A stretch of DNA of 64,000 bases from Hydractinia symbiolongicarpus (taxonomy: Eukaryota; Cnidaria; Hydrozoa; Anthoathecata; Hydractiniidae), in assembly GCF_029227915.1 (NCBI RefSeq), contig NC_079876.1, forward strand, positions 33,587,828 to 33,651,827, given 5' to 3'. Both the position numbers and the translations under genes were made by a program. Under the pieces are notes generated by a model that saw nothing but the letters and a program-made list of their open reading frames with translations, was not told the DNA's origin and did not search any database. Below, piece after piece: positions 48,397 through 60,821 of the stretch (position 1 is its first letter; each line of letters starts with the position of its first letter).

Positions 48397-50710
48397 TTGC
48401 GACAATCATGTCAAATTAAGAAGAATGTTATTTCTTGGAGTCCAATTGTCTCACTTTCACATTTATAAGGTCACAGCCCAAAATCAGTTCAATTAAGTCC
48501 CACAGTCAATCGCTTCACTGTTAAAAGTGATACAACCTAGTAATACCGGAAAGATATCACGAAATACATGTTGGTACAAATATGTGACTTAACAGTTGTA
48601 ACTCAAACGGATTAATACTGTTAGAAAGTCAATGAAACGTAGTTTTTGAAACTGTCTCTGTTTCTTCAGCGCGGGATAACGGCTAGGATTGGTCCCACAG
48701 TAAAAAATGACTTATTTATCTAAATTTTCAAATGAAGCGCTACCACAGCGCCCAGTGTAATCGCTGAGTTCCGGCAATAATGTCAAATTAAAAAGAATGT
48801 TACTTCTTGGAATCCAATTGTCTCCTTTATCACATGTATCAGGTCACAGTCCAAAGTTAATTCAATTAAGTCCCACATTCAATCGTTTCACTGTTAAAAG
48901 CAATGCAACCTAGTAATAACAGATAAATATCGCTAAATACATGTTGGTACGAATATGTGACGCAACTGTTGTAACTGAAGCGGATTGATACCGTTAGAAA
49001 GTCTATGAAGTGTAGTTCTTGAAAGTGTCGCCATTTCTTCAGGGCGCGATAACGGCTAGGATTGGTCTTACAGTAAAAATGACTTGTTTATCTAAATTTT
49101 TAAATCAAGCGCTACCACAGCGCCCAGTGTTATGGCTGAGTTCCGGCAAGCACATCAAAATAAGAAGAATGTTATTTCTTGGAGTCCAATTGTCTCATTT
49201 ATCACATTTATCAGGTCGCAGTCCAAAATTAGTTCAATTAAGTCCCACATTCAATCGTTTCACTGTTAAAAGCGATGCAACCTAGTAATATCAGATAAAT
49301 ATCTTTTACTTTTTTATCTTAATGTTCAAATGAAGCACTACGACAGGGACCAGTGTAATCCCTGAGTTGCGGCAATCATGTCAAATTAAGAAGAATGTTA
49401 CTTCTTGGAGTTCAATTGTCTCACTTATAATATTCATCAGGTCACAGTCCAGAGTTAGGTTAATTAAGTCCCACAGTCAGTCGTTTCATTGTTAAAAGCG
49501 ATGCAATCTAGTAATATCAGAAAAATATCGCTAAATACATGTTGGTACGAATATGTGACCCAACCGTTGTAACTCAAACGAACTGACACCGTTAGAAAGT
49601 CAATGAAATGTAGTTTTTGAAACTGTCGCTATTTCTTCAGCGCGCGATAACGGCTAGGATTGGTCCCACGGTAAAGAATGACTTATTTATCTAAACTCTT
49701 AAATGAAGCGCTACCACATCGTCCAGTGTAAATGCTGAGTTCCGGCAATCATGTCAAATTAAGATGAATGTTATTTCTTGGAGTCCAATTGTCTCATTTA
49801 TCACATTTATCAGGTCACAGCCCAAAATCAGTTCAATTAAGTCCCACAGTCAATCGCTTTACTGTTAAAAGTGATACAACCTAGTATTACCGGAAAGATA
49901 TCACGAAATACATGTTGGTACGAATATGTGACTTAACAGTTGTAACTCAAACGGATTGATACTGTTAGAAAGTCAATGAAACGTAGTTTTTGAAACTGTC
50001 TCGGTTTCTTCAGCGCGGGATAACGGCTAGGATTGGTCCCACAGTAAAAAATGACTTATTTATCTAAATTTTCAAATGAAGCGCTACCACAGCGCCCAGT
50101 GTAATCGCTGAGTTCCGGCAATAATGTCAAATTAAAAAGAATGTTACTTCTTGGAATCCAATTGTCTCCTTTATCACATGTATCAGGTCACAGTCCAAAG
50201 TTAATTCAATTAAGTCCCACATTCAATCGTTTCACTGTTAAAAGCAATGCAACCTAGTAATAACAGATAAATATCGCTAAATACATGTTGGTACGAATAT
50301 GTGACGCAACTGTTGTAACTGAAGCGGATTGATACCGTTAGAAAGTCTATGAAGTGTAGTTCTTGAAAGTGTCGCCATTTCTTCAGGGCGCGATAACGGC
50401 TAGGATTGGTCTTACAGTAAAAATGACTTGTTTATCTAAATTTTTAAATCAAGCGCTACCACAGCGCCCAGTGTTATGGCTGAGTTCCGGCAAGCACATC
50501 AAAATAAGAAGAATGTTATTTCTTGGAGTCCAATTGTCTCATTTATCACATTTATCAGGTCGCAGTCCAAAATTAGTTCAATTAAGTCCCACATTCAATC
50601 GTTTCACTGTTAAAAGCTATGCAAGCTAGTAATATCAGATAAATATCTTTTACTTTTTTATCTTAATGTTCAAATGAAGCACTACGACAGGGACCAGTGT
50701 AATCCCTGAG
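48397..50710. repeat. HOR, 2314 bp, copy 1
   Basis: Anchors end at 48768, 49140, 49366, 49739, 50112, 50484 and 50710. Each recurs 2314 bp later. The copy starts directly after an anchor (GTTGCGACAATC here, GTTGCGGCAATC in copy 2). It contains two 226-bp monomers and five of 372/373 bp. To the left of 48397 the sequences differ, so this is the left edge of the duplication. Confidence 0.9.
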
Positions 50711-53024
50711 TTGCGGCAATCATGTCAAATTAAGAAGAATGTTATTTCTTGGAGTCCAATTGTCTCACTTTCACATTTATAAGGTCACAGCCCAAAATCA
50801 GTTCAATTAAGTCCCACAGTCAATCGCTTCACTGTTAAAAGTGATACAACCTAGTAATACCGGAAAGATATCACGAAATACATGTTGGTACAAATATGTG
50901 ACTTAACAGTTGTAACTCAAACGGATTAATACTGTTAGAAAGTCAATGAAACGTAGTTTTTGAAACTGTCTCCGTTTCTTCAGCGCGGGATAACGGCTAG
51001 GATTGGTCCCACAGTAAAAAATGACTTATTTATCTAAATTTTCAAATGAAGCGCTACCACAGCGCCCAGTGTAATCGCTGAGTTCCGGCAATAATGTCAA
51101 ATTAAAAAGAATGTTACTTCTTGGAATCCAATTGTCTCCTTTATCACATGTATCAGGTCACAGTCCAAAGTTAATTCAATTAAGTCCCACATTCAATCGT
51201 TTCACTGTTAAAAGCAATGCAACCTAGTAATAACAGATAAATATCGCTAAATACATGTTGGTACGAATATGTGACGCAACTGTTGTAACTGAAGCGGATT
51301 GATACCGTTAGAAAGTCTATGAAGTGTAGTTCTTGAAAGTGTCGCCATTTCTTCAGGGCGCGATAACGGCTAGGATTGGTCTTACAGTAAAAATGACTTG
51401 TTTATCTAAATTTTTAAATCAAGCGCTACCACAGCGCCCAGTGTTATGGCTGAGTTCCGGCAAGCACATCAAAATAAGAAGAATGTTATTTCTTGGAGTC
51501 CAATTGTCTCATTTATCACATTTATCAGGTCGCAGTCCAAAATTAGTTCAATTAAGTCCCACATTCAATCGTTTCACTGTTAAAAGCGATGCAACCTAGT
51601 AATATCAGATAAATATCTTTTACTTTTTTATCTTAATGTTCAAATGAAGCACTACGACAGGGACCAGTGTAATCCCTGAGTTGCGGCAATCATGTCAAAT
51701 TAAGAAGAATGTTACTTCTTGGAGTTCAATTGTCTCACTTATAATATTCATCAGGTCACAGTCCAGAGTTAGGTTAATTAAGTCCCACAGTCAGTCGTTT
51801 CATTGTTAAAAGCGATGCAATCTAGTAATATCAGAAAAATATCGCTAAATACATGTTGGTACGAATATGTGACCCAACCGTTGTAACTCAAACGAACTGA
51901 CACCGTTAGAAAGTCAATGAAATGTAGTTTTTGAAACTGTCGCTATTTCTTCAGCGCGCGATAACGGCTAGGATTGGTCCCACGGTAAAGAATGACTTAT
52001 TTATCTAAACTCTTAAATGAAGCGCTACCACATCGTCCAGTGTAAATGCTGAGTTCCGGCAATCATGTCAAATTAAGATGAATGTTATTTCTTGGAGTCC
52101 AATTGTCTCATTTATCACATTTATCAGGTCACAGCCCAAAATCAGTTCAATTAAGTCCCACAGTCAATCGCTTTACTGTTAAAAGTGATACAACCTAGTA
52201 TTACCGGAAAGATATCACGAAATACATGTTGGTACGAATATGTGACTTAACAGTTGTAACTCAAACGGATTGATACTGTTAGAAAGTCAATGAAACGTAG
52301 TTTTTGAAACTGTCTCGGTTTCTTCAGCGCGGGATAACGGCTAGGATTGGTCCCACAGTAAAAAATGACTTATTTATCTAAATTTTCAAATGAAGCGCTA
52401 CCACAGCGCCCAGTGTAATCGCTGAGTTCCGGAAATAATGTCAAATTAAAAAGAATGTTACTTCTTGGAATCCAATTGTCTCCTTTATCACATGTATCAG
52501 GTCACAGTCCAAAGTTAATTCAATTAAGTCCCACATTCAATCGTTTCACTGTTAAAAGCAATGCAACCTAGTAATAACAGATAAATATCGCTAAATACAT
52601 GTTGGTACGAATATGTGACGCAACTGTTGTAACTGAAGCGGATTGATACCGTTAGAAAGTCTATGAAGTGTAGTTCTTGAAAGTGTCGCCATTTCTTCAG
52701 GGCGCGATAACGGCTAGGATTGGTCTTACAGTAAAAATGACTTGTTTATCTAAATTTTTAAATCAAGCGCTACCACAGCGCCCAGTGTTATGGCTGAGTT
52801 CCGGCAAGCACATCAAAATAAGAAGAATGTTATTTCTTGGAGTCCAATTGTCTCATTTATCACATTTATCAGGTCGCAGTCCAAAATTAGTTCAATTAAG
52901 TCCCACATTCAATCGTTTCACTGTTAAAAGCTATGCAAGCTAGTAATATCAGATAAATATCTTTTACTTTTTTATCTTAATGTTCAAATGAAGCACTACG
53001 ACAGGGACCAGTGTAATCCCTGAG
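50711..53024. repeat. HOR, 2314 bp, copy 2
   Basis: Anchors end at 51082, 51454, 51680, 52053, 52426, 52798 and 53024. It carries copy-1 private words, including ACAAATATGTGACTTAAC and ATTAATACTG, and the AAGCTATGCAAGC change at the end of the second 88-codon frame. After 53024 the sequence follows a different monomer (GTTACTTCTTGGAGTTC), so exactly two full copies exist. Confidence 0.9.
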
Positions 53025-56000
53025 TTGCGGCAATCATGTCAAATTAAGAAGAATGTTACTTCTTGGAGTTCAATTGTCTCACTTATAATATTCATCAGGT
53101 CACAGTCCAGAGTTAGGTTAATTAAGTCCCACAGTCAGTCGTTTCATTGTTAAAAGCGATGCAATCTAGTAATATCAGAAAAAAATCGCTAAATACATGT
53201 TGGTACGAATATGTGACCCAACCGTTGTAACTCAAACGAACTGACACCGTTAGAAAGTCAATGAAATGTAGTTTTTGAAACTGTCGCTATTTCTTCAGCG
53301 CGCGATAACGGCTAGGATTGGTCCCACGGTAAAGAATGACTTATTTATCTAAACTCTTAAATGAAGCGCTACCACATCGTCCAGTGTAAATGCTGAGTTC
53401 CGGCAATCATGTCAAATTAAGATGAATGTTATTTCTTGGAGTCCAATTGTCTCATTTATCACATTTATCAGGTCACAGTCCAAAGTTAGTTTAATTAAGT
53501 CCCACAGTCAATCGTTTCACTGTTAAAAGTGATACAACATAGTAATACCGGAAAGATATCACGAAATACATGTTGGTACGAATATGTGACTCAACCGTTG
53601 TAACACAAACGGATTGATACTGTTAGAGAGTCAATGAAATGTAGTTTTTGAAACTGTCTCTATTTCTTCAGCGCGGGATAACGGCTAGGATTGGTCCCAC
53701 AGTAAAAAATGACTTATTCATCTAAATTTTTAAATAAAGCGCTACCACAGCACCCAGTGTAATCGCTGAGTTCCGGCAATCATGTCAAATTAACAAGAAT
53801 GTTTCTTGGAGTTCAATTGTCTCACTTATAATATTTATCAGGTCACAGTCCAGAGTTAGTTTAATTAAGTCCCACAGTCAGTCGTTTCATTGTTAAAAGC
53901 AATGCAATCTAGTGATATCAGAAAAATATCGCTAAATACATGTTGGTACGAATATGTGACCAAACCGTTGTAACTCAAACGAACTGACACCGTTAGAATG
54001 TCAATGAAATGTAGTTTTTGAAACTGTCGCTATTTCTTCAGCGTGCGATAACGGCTAGGATTGGTCCCACGGTAAAGAATGACTTATTTATCTAAATCTT
54101 TAAATGAAGCGCTACCACAGCGCCCAGTGTAATCGCTGAGGTGTGGCAATCATGTCAAATTAAGATGAATGTTATTTCTTGGAGTCCAATTGTCTCCTTT
54201 ATCACATATATCAGGTGACAGTCCAAAGTTAGTTCAATTAAGTCCCATAGTCAATCGTTTCATAGTTAGAAGCGATGCAACCTAGTAATATCAGAAAAAT
54301 ATCGCTAAATACATGTTGGTACGAATATCTGACTCAACCGTTGTAACTCAAATGGATTGATACTGTTAGAAAGTCAATGAATTGCAGTTTTTAAAACTGT
54401 CGCTATTTATTCAGCGCGCGATGACGGTTAGGATTGGTCCCACAGTAAAGAATGACTTATTTATCTAAACTCTTAAATGAAGCGCTACCACAACGCCCAG
54501 TGTAATCGCTGAGTTCCGGCAATCATGTCAAATTAAGATGAATGTTATTTCTTGGAGTCCAATTGTCTCATTTATCACATTTATAAGGTCACAGCCCAAA
54601 ATCAGTTCAATAAAGTCCCACAGTCAATTGTTTCACTGTTAAAAGCGATACAACCTAGTAATACCGGAAAGATATCACGAATAACATGTTGGTACGAATT
54701 TGTGACTCAACCGTTGTAACACAAACGAATTGATACTGTTAGAAAGTCAATGAAATGTAGTTTTTGAAACTGTCGCTATTTCTTCAGCGCGCGATAAGGG
54801 CTAGAATTGGTTCCACGGTAAAGAATGACTTATTTATCTTAATTTTTAAATGAAGCGCTACCAAAGCGCCCAGTGTAATCGCTGAGTTGCGGCAATCATG
54901 TCAAAATAAGATGAATGTTATTTCTTGGAGTCCAATTGTCTCATTTATCACATTTATAAGGTCACAGCCCAAAATCAGTTCAATAAAGTCCCACAGTCAA
55001 TCGTTTCACTGTTAAAAGCGATACAACCTAGTAATACCGGAAAGATATCACGAAATACATGTTGGTACGAATATGTGACTCAATCGTTGTAACACAAACG
55101 GATTGATACTGTTAGATAGTCAATGAAATGTAGTTTTTGAAACTGTATCTATTTCTTCAGCGCGGGATAACGGCTAGGATTGGTCCCACAGTAAAAAATG
55201 ACTTATTCATCTAAATTTTTAAATGAAGCGCTACCACAGTGCCCAGTGTAATCGCTGAGTTCCGGCAATCATGTCAAATTAAGAGGAATGTTACTTTTTG
55301 GAGTTCAATTGTCTCACTTATAATATTTATCAGGTCACAGTCCAGAGTTAGTTTAATTAAGTCCCACAGTCAGTCGTTTCATTGTTAAAAGCGATGCAAT
55401 CTAGTAATATCAGAAAAATATCGCTAAATACATGTTGGTACGAATATCTGACTCAACCGTTGTAACTCAAACGGATTGATACTGTTAGAAAGTCAATGAA
55501 TTGCAGTTTTTGAAACTGTTGCTATTTATTCAGCGCGCGATGACGGTTAGGATTGGTCCCACAGTAAAGAATGACTTATTTATCTAAACTCTTAAATGAA
55601 GCGCTACCACAGCGCCCAGTGTAATCGCTGAGTTCCGGCAATCATGTCAAATTAAGATGAATGTTATTTCTTGGAGTCCAATTGTCTCATTTAACACCTT
55701 TATAAGGTCACAGCCCAAAATCAGTTCAATAAAGTCCCACAGTCAATTGTTTCACTGTTAAAAGCGATACAACCTAGTAATACCGGAAAGATATCACGAA
55801 TAACATGTTGGTACGAATTTGTGACTCAACCGTTGTAACACAAACGAATTGATACTGTTAGAAAGTCAATGAAATGTAGTTTTTGAAACTGTCTCTATTC
55901 CTTTAGCGCGGGATAATGGCTAGGATTTTTAAATGAAGCGCTACCACAGCGCCCAGTGTAATCGCTGAGTTCCGGCAATCATGTCAAATTAAGAGGAATG

Positions 56001-56342
56001 TTACTTTTTGGAGTTCAATTGTCTCACTTATAATATTTATCAGGTCACAGTCCAGAGTTAGTTTAATTAAGTCCCACAGTCAGTCGTTTCATTGTTAAAA
56101 GCGATGCAATCTAGTAATATCAGAAAAATATCGCTAAATACATGTTGGTACGAATATGTGACCCAACCGTTGTAACTCAAACGGATTGATACTGTTAGAA
56201 AGCCAATGAATTGCAGTTTTTGAAACTGTCGCTATTTCTTCAGTGCGCGATAACGGTTAGGATTGGTCCCACAGTAAAGAATGACTTATTTATCTAAACT
56301 CTTAAATGAAGCGCTACCACATCGCCCAGTGTAATCGCTGAG
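53025..56342. repeat. Mosaic of full-length monomers preceding the 1493-bp HOR
   Basis: Anchors end at 53397, 53770, 54140, 54513, 54886, 55259, 55632, 55969 and 56342; nearly all intervals are 370-373 bp. One 337-bp monomer (36-bp deletion, GGATTTTTAAATGAAG) ends at 55969. The monomer with GCTGAGGTGTGG at 54140 and its neighbour (ATAACATGTTGG, AATTTGTGAC) recur at 60821 and 61194 (offset 6681), so this zone supplied, or shares a source with, the three-monomer part of the seven-monomer HOR. No gene is seen. Confidence 0.82.
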
Positions 56343-57835
56343 TTCCGCCAATCATGTCAAATTAAGATGAATGTTATTTCTTGGAGTCCAATTGTCTCAT
56401 TTATCACATTTATAAGGTCACAGCCCAAAATCAGTTCAATAAAGTCCCACAGTCAATCGTTTCACTGTTAAAAGCGATACAACCTAGTAATACCGGAAAG
56501 ATATCACGAAATACATGTTGGTACGAATATGTGACTCAACCGTTGTAACACAAACGGATTGATACTGTTAGATAGTCAATGAAATGTAGTTTTTGAAACT
56601 GTCTCTATTTCTTCAGCGCGGGATAACGGCTAGGATTGGTCCCACAGTAAAAAATGACTTATTCATCTAAATTTTTAAATGAAGCGCTACCACAGTGCCC
56701 AGTGTAATCGCTGAGTTCCGGCAATCATGTCAAATTAAGAGGAATGTTACTTTTTGGAGTTCAATTTTCTCACTTATAATATTTATCAGGTCACAGTCCA
56801 GAGTTAGTTTAATTAAGTCCCACAGTCAGTCGTTTCATTGTTAAAAGCGATGCAATCTAGTAATATCAGAAAAATATCGCTAAATACATGTTGGTACGAA
56901 TATATGACCCAACCGTTGTAACTCAAACGAACTGACACCGTTAGAAAGTCAATGAAATGTAGTTTTTGAAACTGTCGCTATTTCTTCAGCGCGCGATAAG
57001 GGCTAGGATTGGTTCCACGGTAAAGAATGACTTATTTATCTTAATTTTTAAATGAAGCGCTACCAAAGCGCCCAGTGTAATCGCTGAGTTGCGGCAATCA
57101 TGTCAAAATAAGATGAATGTTATTTCTTGGAGTCCAATTGTCTCATTTATCACATTTATAAGGTCACAGCCCAAAATCAGTTCAATAAAGTCCCACAGTC
57201 AATCGTTTCACTGTTAAAAGCGATACAACCTAGTAATACCGGAAAGATATCACGAAATACATGTTGGTACGAATATGTGACTCAACCGTTGTAACACAAA
57301 CGGATTGATACTGTTAGATAGTCAATGAAATGTAGTTTTTGAAACTGTCTCTATTTCTTCAGCGCGGGATAACGGCTAGGATTGGTCCCACAGTAAAAAA
57401 TGACTTATTCATCTAAATTTTTAAATGAAGCGCTACCACAGTGCCCAGTGTAATCGCTGAGTTCCGGCAACCATGTCAAATTAATAGGAATGTTACTTTT
57501 TGGAGTTCAATTGTCTCACTTATAATATTTATCAGGTCACAGTCCAGAGTTAGTTTAATTAAGTCCCACAGTCAGTCGTTTCATTGTTAAAAGCGATGCA
57601 ATCTAGTAATATGAGAAAAATATCGCTAAATACATGTTGGTACGAATATGTGACTCAACTGTTGCAACTCAAACGGATTGATACTGTTAGAAAGTCAATG
57701 AATTGTAGTTTTTTGAAACTGTCGCTATTTCTTCAGCGCGCGATAACGGCTAGGATTGGTCCCACGGTAAAGAATGACTTATTTATCTAAATTTTTAAAT
57801 GAAGCGCTACCACAGCGCCCAGTGTAATCGCTGAG
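56343..57835. repeat. Four-monomer HOR, 1493 bp, copy 1
   Basis: Intervals are 373, 373, 373 and 374 bp. Monomer types in order are marked by CCGCCAATC, TTACTTTTTGGAGTTC, TTGCGGCAATCATGTCAAAA and TTAATAGGAATG. It differs at several sites from the next copy (for example ATATATGACCC here, ATATGTGACCC there). Confidence 0.88.
57804..57833 (+). other. Conserved hairpin region with two competing stems (reference copy)
   Basis: GCGCT (57804-57808) can pair with AGCGC (57814-57818) across a 5-base loop. Alternatively CAGCG (57813-57817) can pair with CGCTG (57829-57833) across an 11-base loop. The two stems share AGCG and exclude each other. The region recurs in most monomers with minor variants (GCGTTACCACAGCGTC, CATCGCC, ACCAAAGCGCC) and is removed entirely in the ~314-bp class. 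Whether either folds in DNA or in a transcript is unknown. Confidence 0.6.
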
Positions 57836-58208
57836 TTCCGCCAATCATGTCAAATTAAGATGAATGTAATTTCTTGGAGTCCAATTGTCTCATTTATCAC
57901 ATTTATAAGGTCACAGCCCAAAATCAGTTCAATAAAGTCCCACAGTCAATCGTTTCACTGTTAAAAGCGATACAACCTAGTAATACCGGAAAGATATCAC
58001 GAAATACATGTTGGTACGAATATGTGACTCAACCGTTGTAACACAAACGGATTGATACTGTTAGATAGTCAATGAATTGTAGTTTTTGAAACTGTCTCTA
58101 TTTCTTCAGCGCGGGATAACGGCTAGGATTGGTCCCACAGTAAAAAATGACTTATTCATCTAAATTTTTAAATGAAGCGCTACCACAGTGCCCAGTGTAA
58201 TCGCTGAG
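57836..58208 (+). repeat. Reference full-length monomer (373 bp)
   Basis: Chosen as a representative undeleted monomer, running from just after one GCTGAG anchor to the next. In order it holds: TTCCGCCAATCATGTCAAAT; an AGTCCA hexamer before ATTGTCTC; a tandem of two imperfect 9-mers (CATTTATCA, CATTTATAA); the conserved block AGTCCCACAGTCAATCG; a 20-bp imperfect dyad (ACATGTTGGT/ACGAATATGT); the CCGTTGTAAC block; a variable GC-rich spot (CAGCGCGGGATAACGG here); GGCTAGGATTGGTCCCACAG; an A/T tract (AAATTTTTAAAT); and the hairpin region ending at the anchor. About 13 CpGs are present, close to expectation for this base composition. The variant classes elsewhere are single insertions or deletions relative to this form. 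Confidence 0.9.
58013..58048 (+). other. Dyad and CCGTT block of the reference monomer
   Basis: This stretch holds the right part of the 20-bp dyad region (GTACGAATATGTGACTC) followed by AACCGTTGTAACACAAACGG. In the latter, CCGTT and AACGG form a 5-bp inverted repeat around eight bases. It is present in most monomers, but the class reading ACTGTTGTAACTGAAGCGG has lost it. Confidence 0.55.
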
Positions 58209-59328
58209 TTCCGGCAATCATGTCAAATTAAGAGGAATGTTACTTTTTGGAGTTCAATTGTCTCACTTATAATATTTATCAGGTCACAGTCCAGAGTTAG
58301 TTTAATTAAGTCCCACAGTCAGTCGTTTCATTTTTAAAAGCGATGCAATCTAGTAATATCAGAAAAATATCGCTAAATACATGTTGGTACGAATATGTGA
58401 CCCAACCGTTGTAACTCAAACGAACTGACACCGTTAGAAAGTCAATGAAATGTAGTTTTTGAAACTGTCGCTATTTCTTTAGCGCGCGATAAGGGCTAGG
58501 ATTGGTTCCACGGTAAAGAATGACTTATTTATCTTAATTTTTAAATGAAGCGCTACCAAAGCGCCCAGTGTAATCGCTGAGTTGCGGCAATCATGTCAAA
58601 ATAAGATGAATGTTATTTCTTGGAGTCCAATTGTCTCATTTATCACATTTATAAGGTCACAGCCCAAAATCAGTTCAATAAAGTCCCACAGTCAATCGTT
58701 TCACTGTTAAAAGCGATACAACCTAGTAATACCGGAAAGATATCACGAAATACATGTTGGTACGAATATGTGACTCAACCGTTGTAACACAAACGGATTG
58801 ATACTGTTAGATAGTCAATGAAATGTAGTTTTTGAAACTGTCTCTATTTCTTCAGCGCGGGATAACGGCTAGGATTGGTCCCACAGTAAAAAATGACTTA
58901 TTCATCTAAATTTTTAAATGAAGCGCTACCACAGTGCCCAGTGTAATCGCTGAGTTCCGGCAACCATGTCAAATTAATAGGAATGTTACTTTTTGGAGTT
59001 CAATTGTCTCACTTATAATATTTATCAGGTCACAGTCCAGAGTTAGTTTAATTAAGTCCCACAGTCAGTCGTTTCATTGTTAAAAGCGATGCAATCTAGT
59101 AATATGAGAAAAATATCGCTAAATACATGTTGGTACGAATATGTGACTCAACTGTTGCAACTCAAACGGATTGATACTGTTAGAAAGTCAATGAATTGTA
59201 GTTTTTTGAAACTGTCGCTATTTCTTCAGCGCGCGATAACGGCTAGGATTGGTCCCACGGTAAAGAATGACTTATTTATCTAAATTTTTAAATGAAGCGC
59301 TACCACAGCGCCCAGTGTAATCGCTGAG

Positions 59329-60821
59329 TTCCGCCAATCATGTCAAATTAAGATGAATGTAATTTCTTGGAGTCCAATTGTCTCATTTATCACATTTATA
59401 AGGTCACAGCCCAAAATCAGTTCAATAAAGTCCCACAGTCAATCGTTTCACTGTTAAAAGCGATACAACCTAGTAATACCGGAAAGATATCACGAAATAC
59501 ATGTTGGTACGAATATGTGACTCAACCGTTGTAACACAAACGGATTGATACTGTTAGATAGTCAATGAATTGTAGTTTTTGAAACTGTCTCTATTTCTTC
59601 AGCGCGGGATAACGGCTAGGATTGGTCCCACAGTAAAAAATGACTTATTCATCTAAATTTTTAAATGAAGCGCTACCACAGTGCCCAGTGTAATCGCTGA
59701 GTTCCGGCAATCATGTCAAATTAAGAGGAATGTTACTTTTTGGAGTTCAATTGTCTCACTTATAATATTTATCAGGTCACAGTCCAGAGTTAGTTTAATT
59801 AAGTCCCACAGTCAGTCGTTTCATTTTTAAAAGCGATGCAATCTAGTAATATCAGAAAAATATCGCTAAATACATGTTGGTACGAATATGTGACCCAACC
59901 GTTGTAACTCAAACGAACTGACACCGTTAGAAAGTCAATGAAATGTAGTTTTTGAAACTGTCGCTATTTCTTTAGCGCGCGATAAGGGCTAGGATTGGTT
60001 CCACGGTAAAGAATGACTTATTTATCTTAATTTTTAAATGAAGCGCTACCAAAGCGCCCAGTGTAATCGCTGAGTTGCGGCAATCATGTCAAAATAAGAT
60101 GAATGTTATTTCTTGGAGTCCAATTGTCTCATTTATCACATTTATAAGGTCACAGCCCAAAATCAGTTCAATAAAGTCCCACAGTCAATCGTTTCACTGT
60201 TAAAAGCGATACAACCTAGTAATACCGGAAAGATATCACGAAATACATGTTGGTACGAATATGTGACTCAACCGTTGTAACACAAACGGATTGATACTGT
60301 TAGATAGTCAATGAAATGTAGTTTTTGAAACTGTCTCTATTTCTTCAGCGCGGGATAACGGCTAGGATTGGTCCCACAGTAAAAAATGACTTATTCATCT
60401 AAATTTTTAAATGAAGCGCTACCACAGTGCCCAGTGTAATCGCTGAGTTCCGGCAATCATGTCAAATTAATAGGAATGTTACTTTTTGGAGTTCAATTGT
60501 CTCACTTATAATATTTATCAGGTCACAGTCCAGAGTTAGTTTAATTAAGTCCCACAGTCAGTCGTTTCATTGTTAAAAGCGATGCAATCTAGTAATATCA
60601 GAAAAATATCGCTAAATACATGTTGGTACGAATATGTGACTCAACTGTTGCAACTCAAACGGATTGATACTGTTAGAAAGTCAATGAATTGTAGTTTTTT
60701 GAAACTGTTGCTATTTCTTCAGCGCGCGATAACGGCTAGGATTGGTCCCACGGTAAAGAATGACTTATTTATCTAAATTTTTAAATGAAGCGCTACCACA
60801 GCGCCCAGTGTAATCGCTGAG
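59329..60821. repeat. Four-monomer HOR, 1493 bp, copy 3
   Basis: Same structure as copies 1 and 2, with a few differences near its right end (GGCAATCATG where copy 2 reads GGCAACCATG; ATATCAG where copy 2 reads ATATGAG). After 60821 the GCTGAGGTGTGG monomer begins in place of a fourth direct repeat. Confidence 0.9.

Larger units (their letters stand above)
57836..59328. repeat. Four-monomer HOR, 1493 bp, copy 2
   Basis: Intervals are 373, 373, 373 and 374 bp. The next 1493 bp look almost identical to this copy, including private features such as GAATGTAATTTC, TTTCATTTTTAAAAGCG and TTCTTTAGCGCGCG. The 68-codon TTG-start frames at 57584 and 59077 differ by nothing in translation. Confidence 0.9.

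Noticed and set aside
46254-52943. Six 88-codon open frames (46254, 47450, 49019, 50363, 51333, 52677) with almost the same translation
   Set aside because: All start with TTG, sit inside ordinary monomers at the same phase, and have no recognisable domain, signal or start context. The repetition reflects the DNA repeat, not conserved coding.
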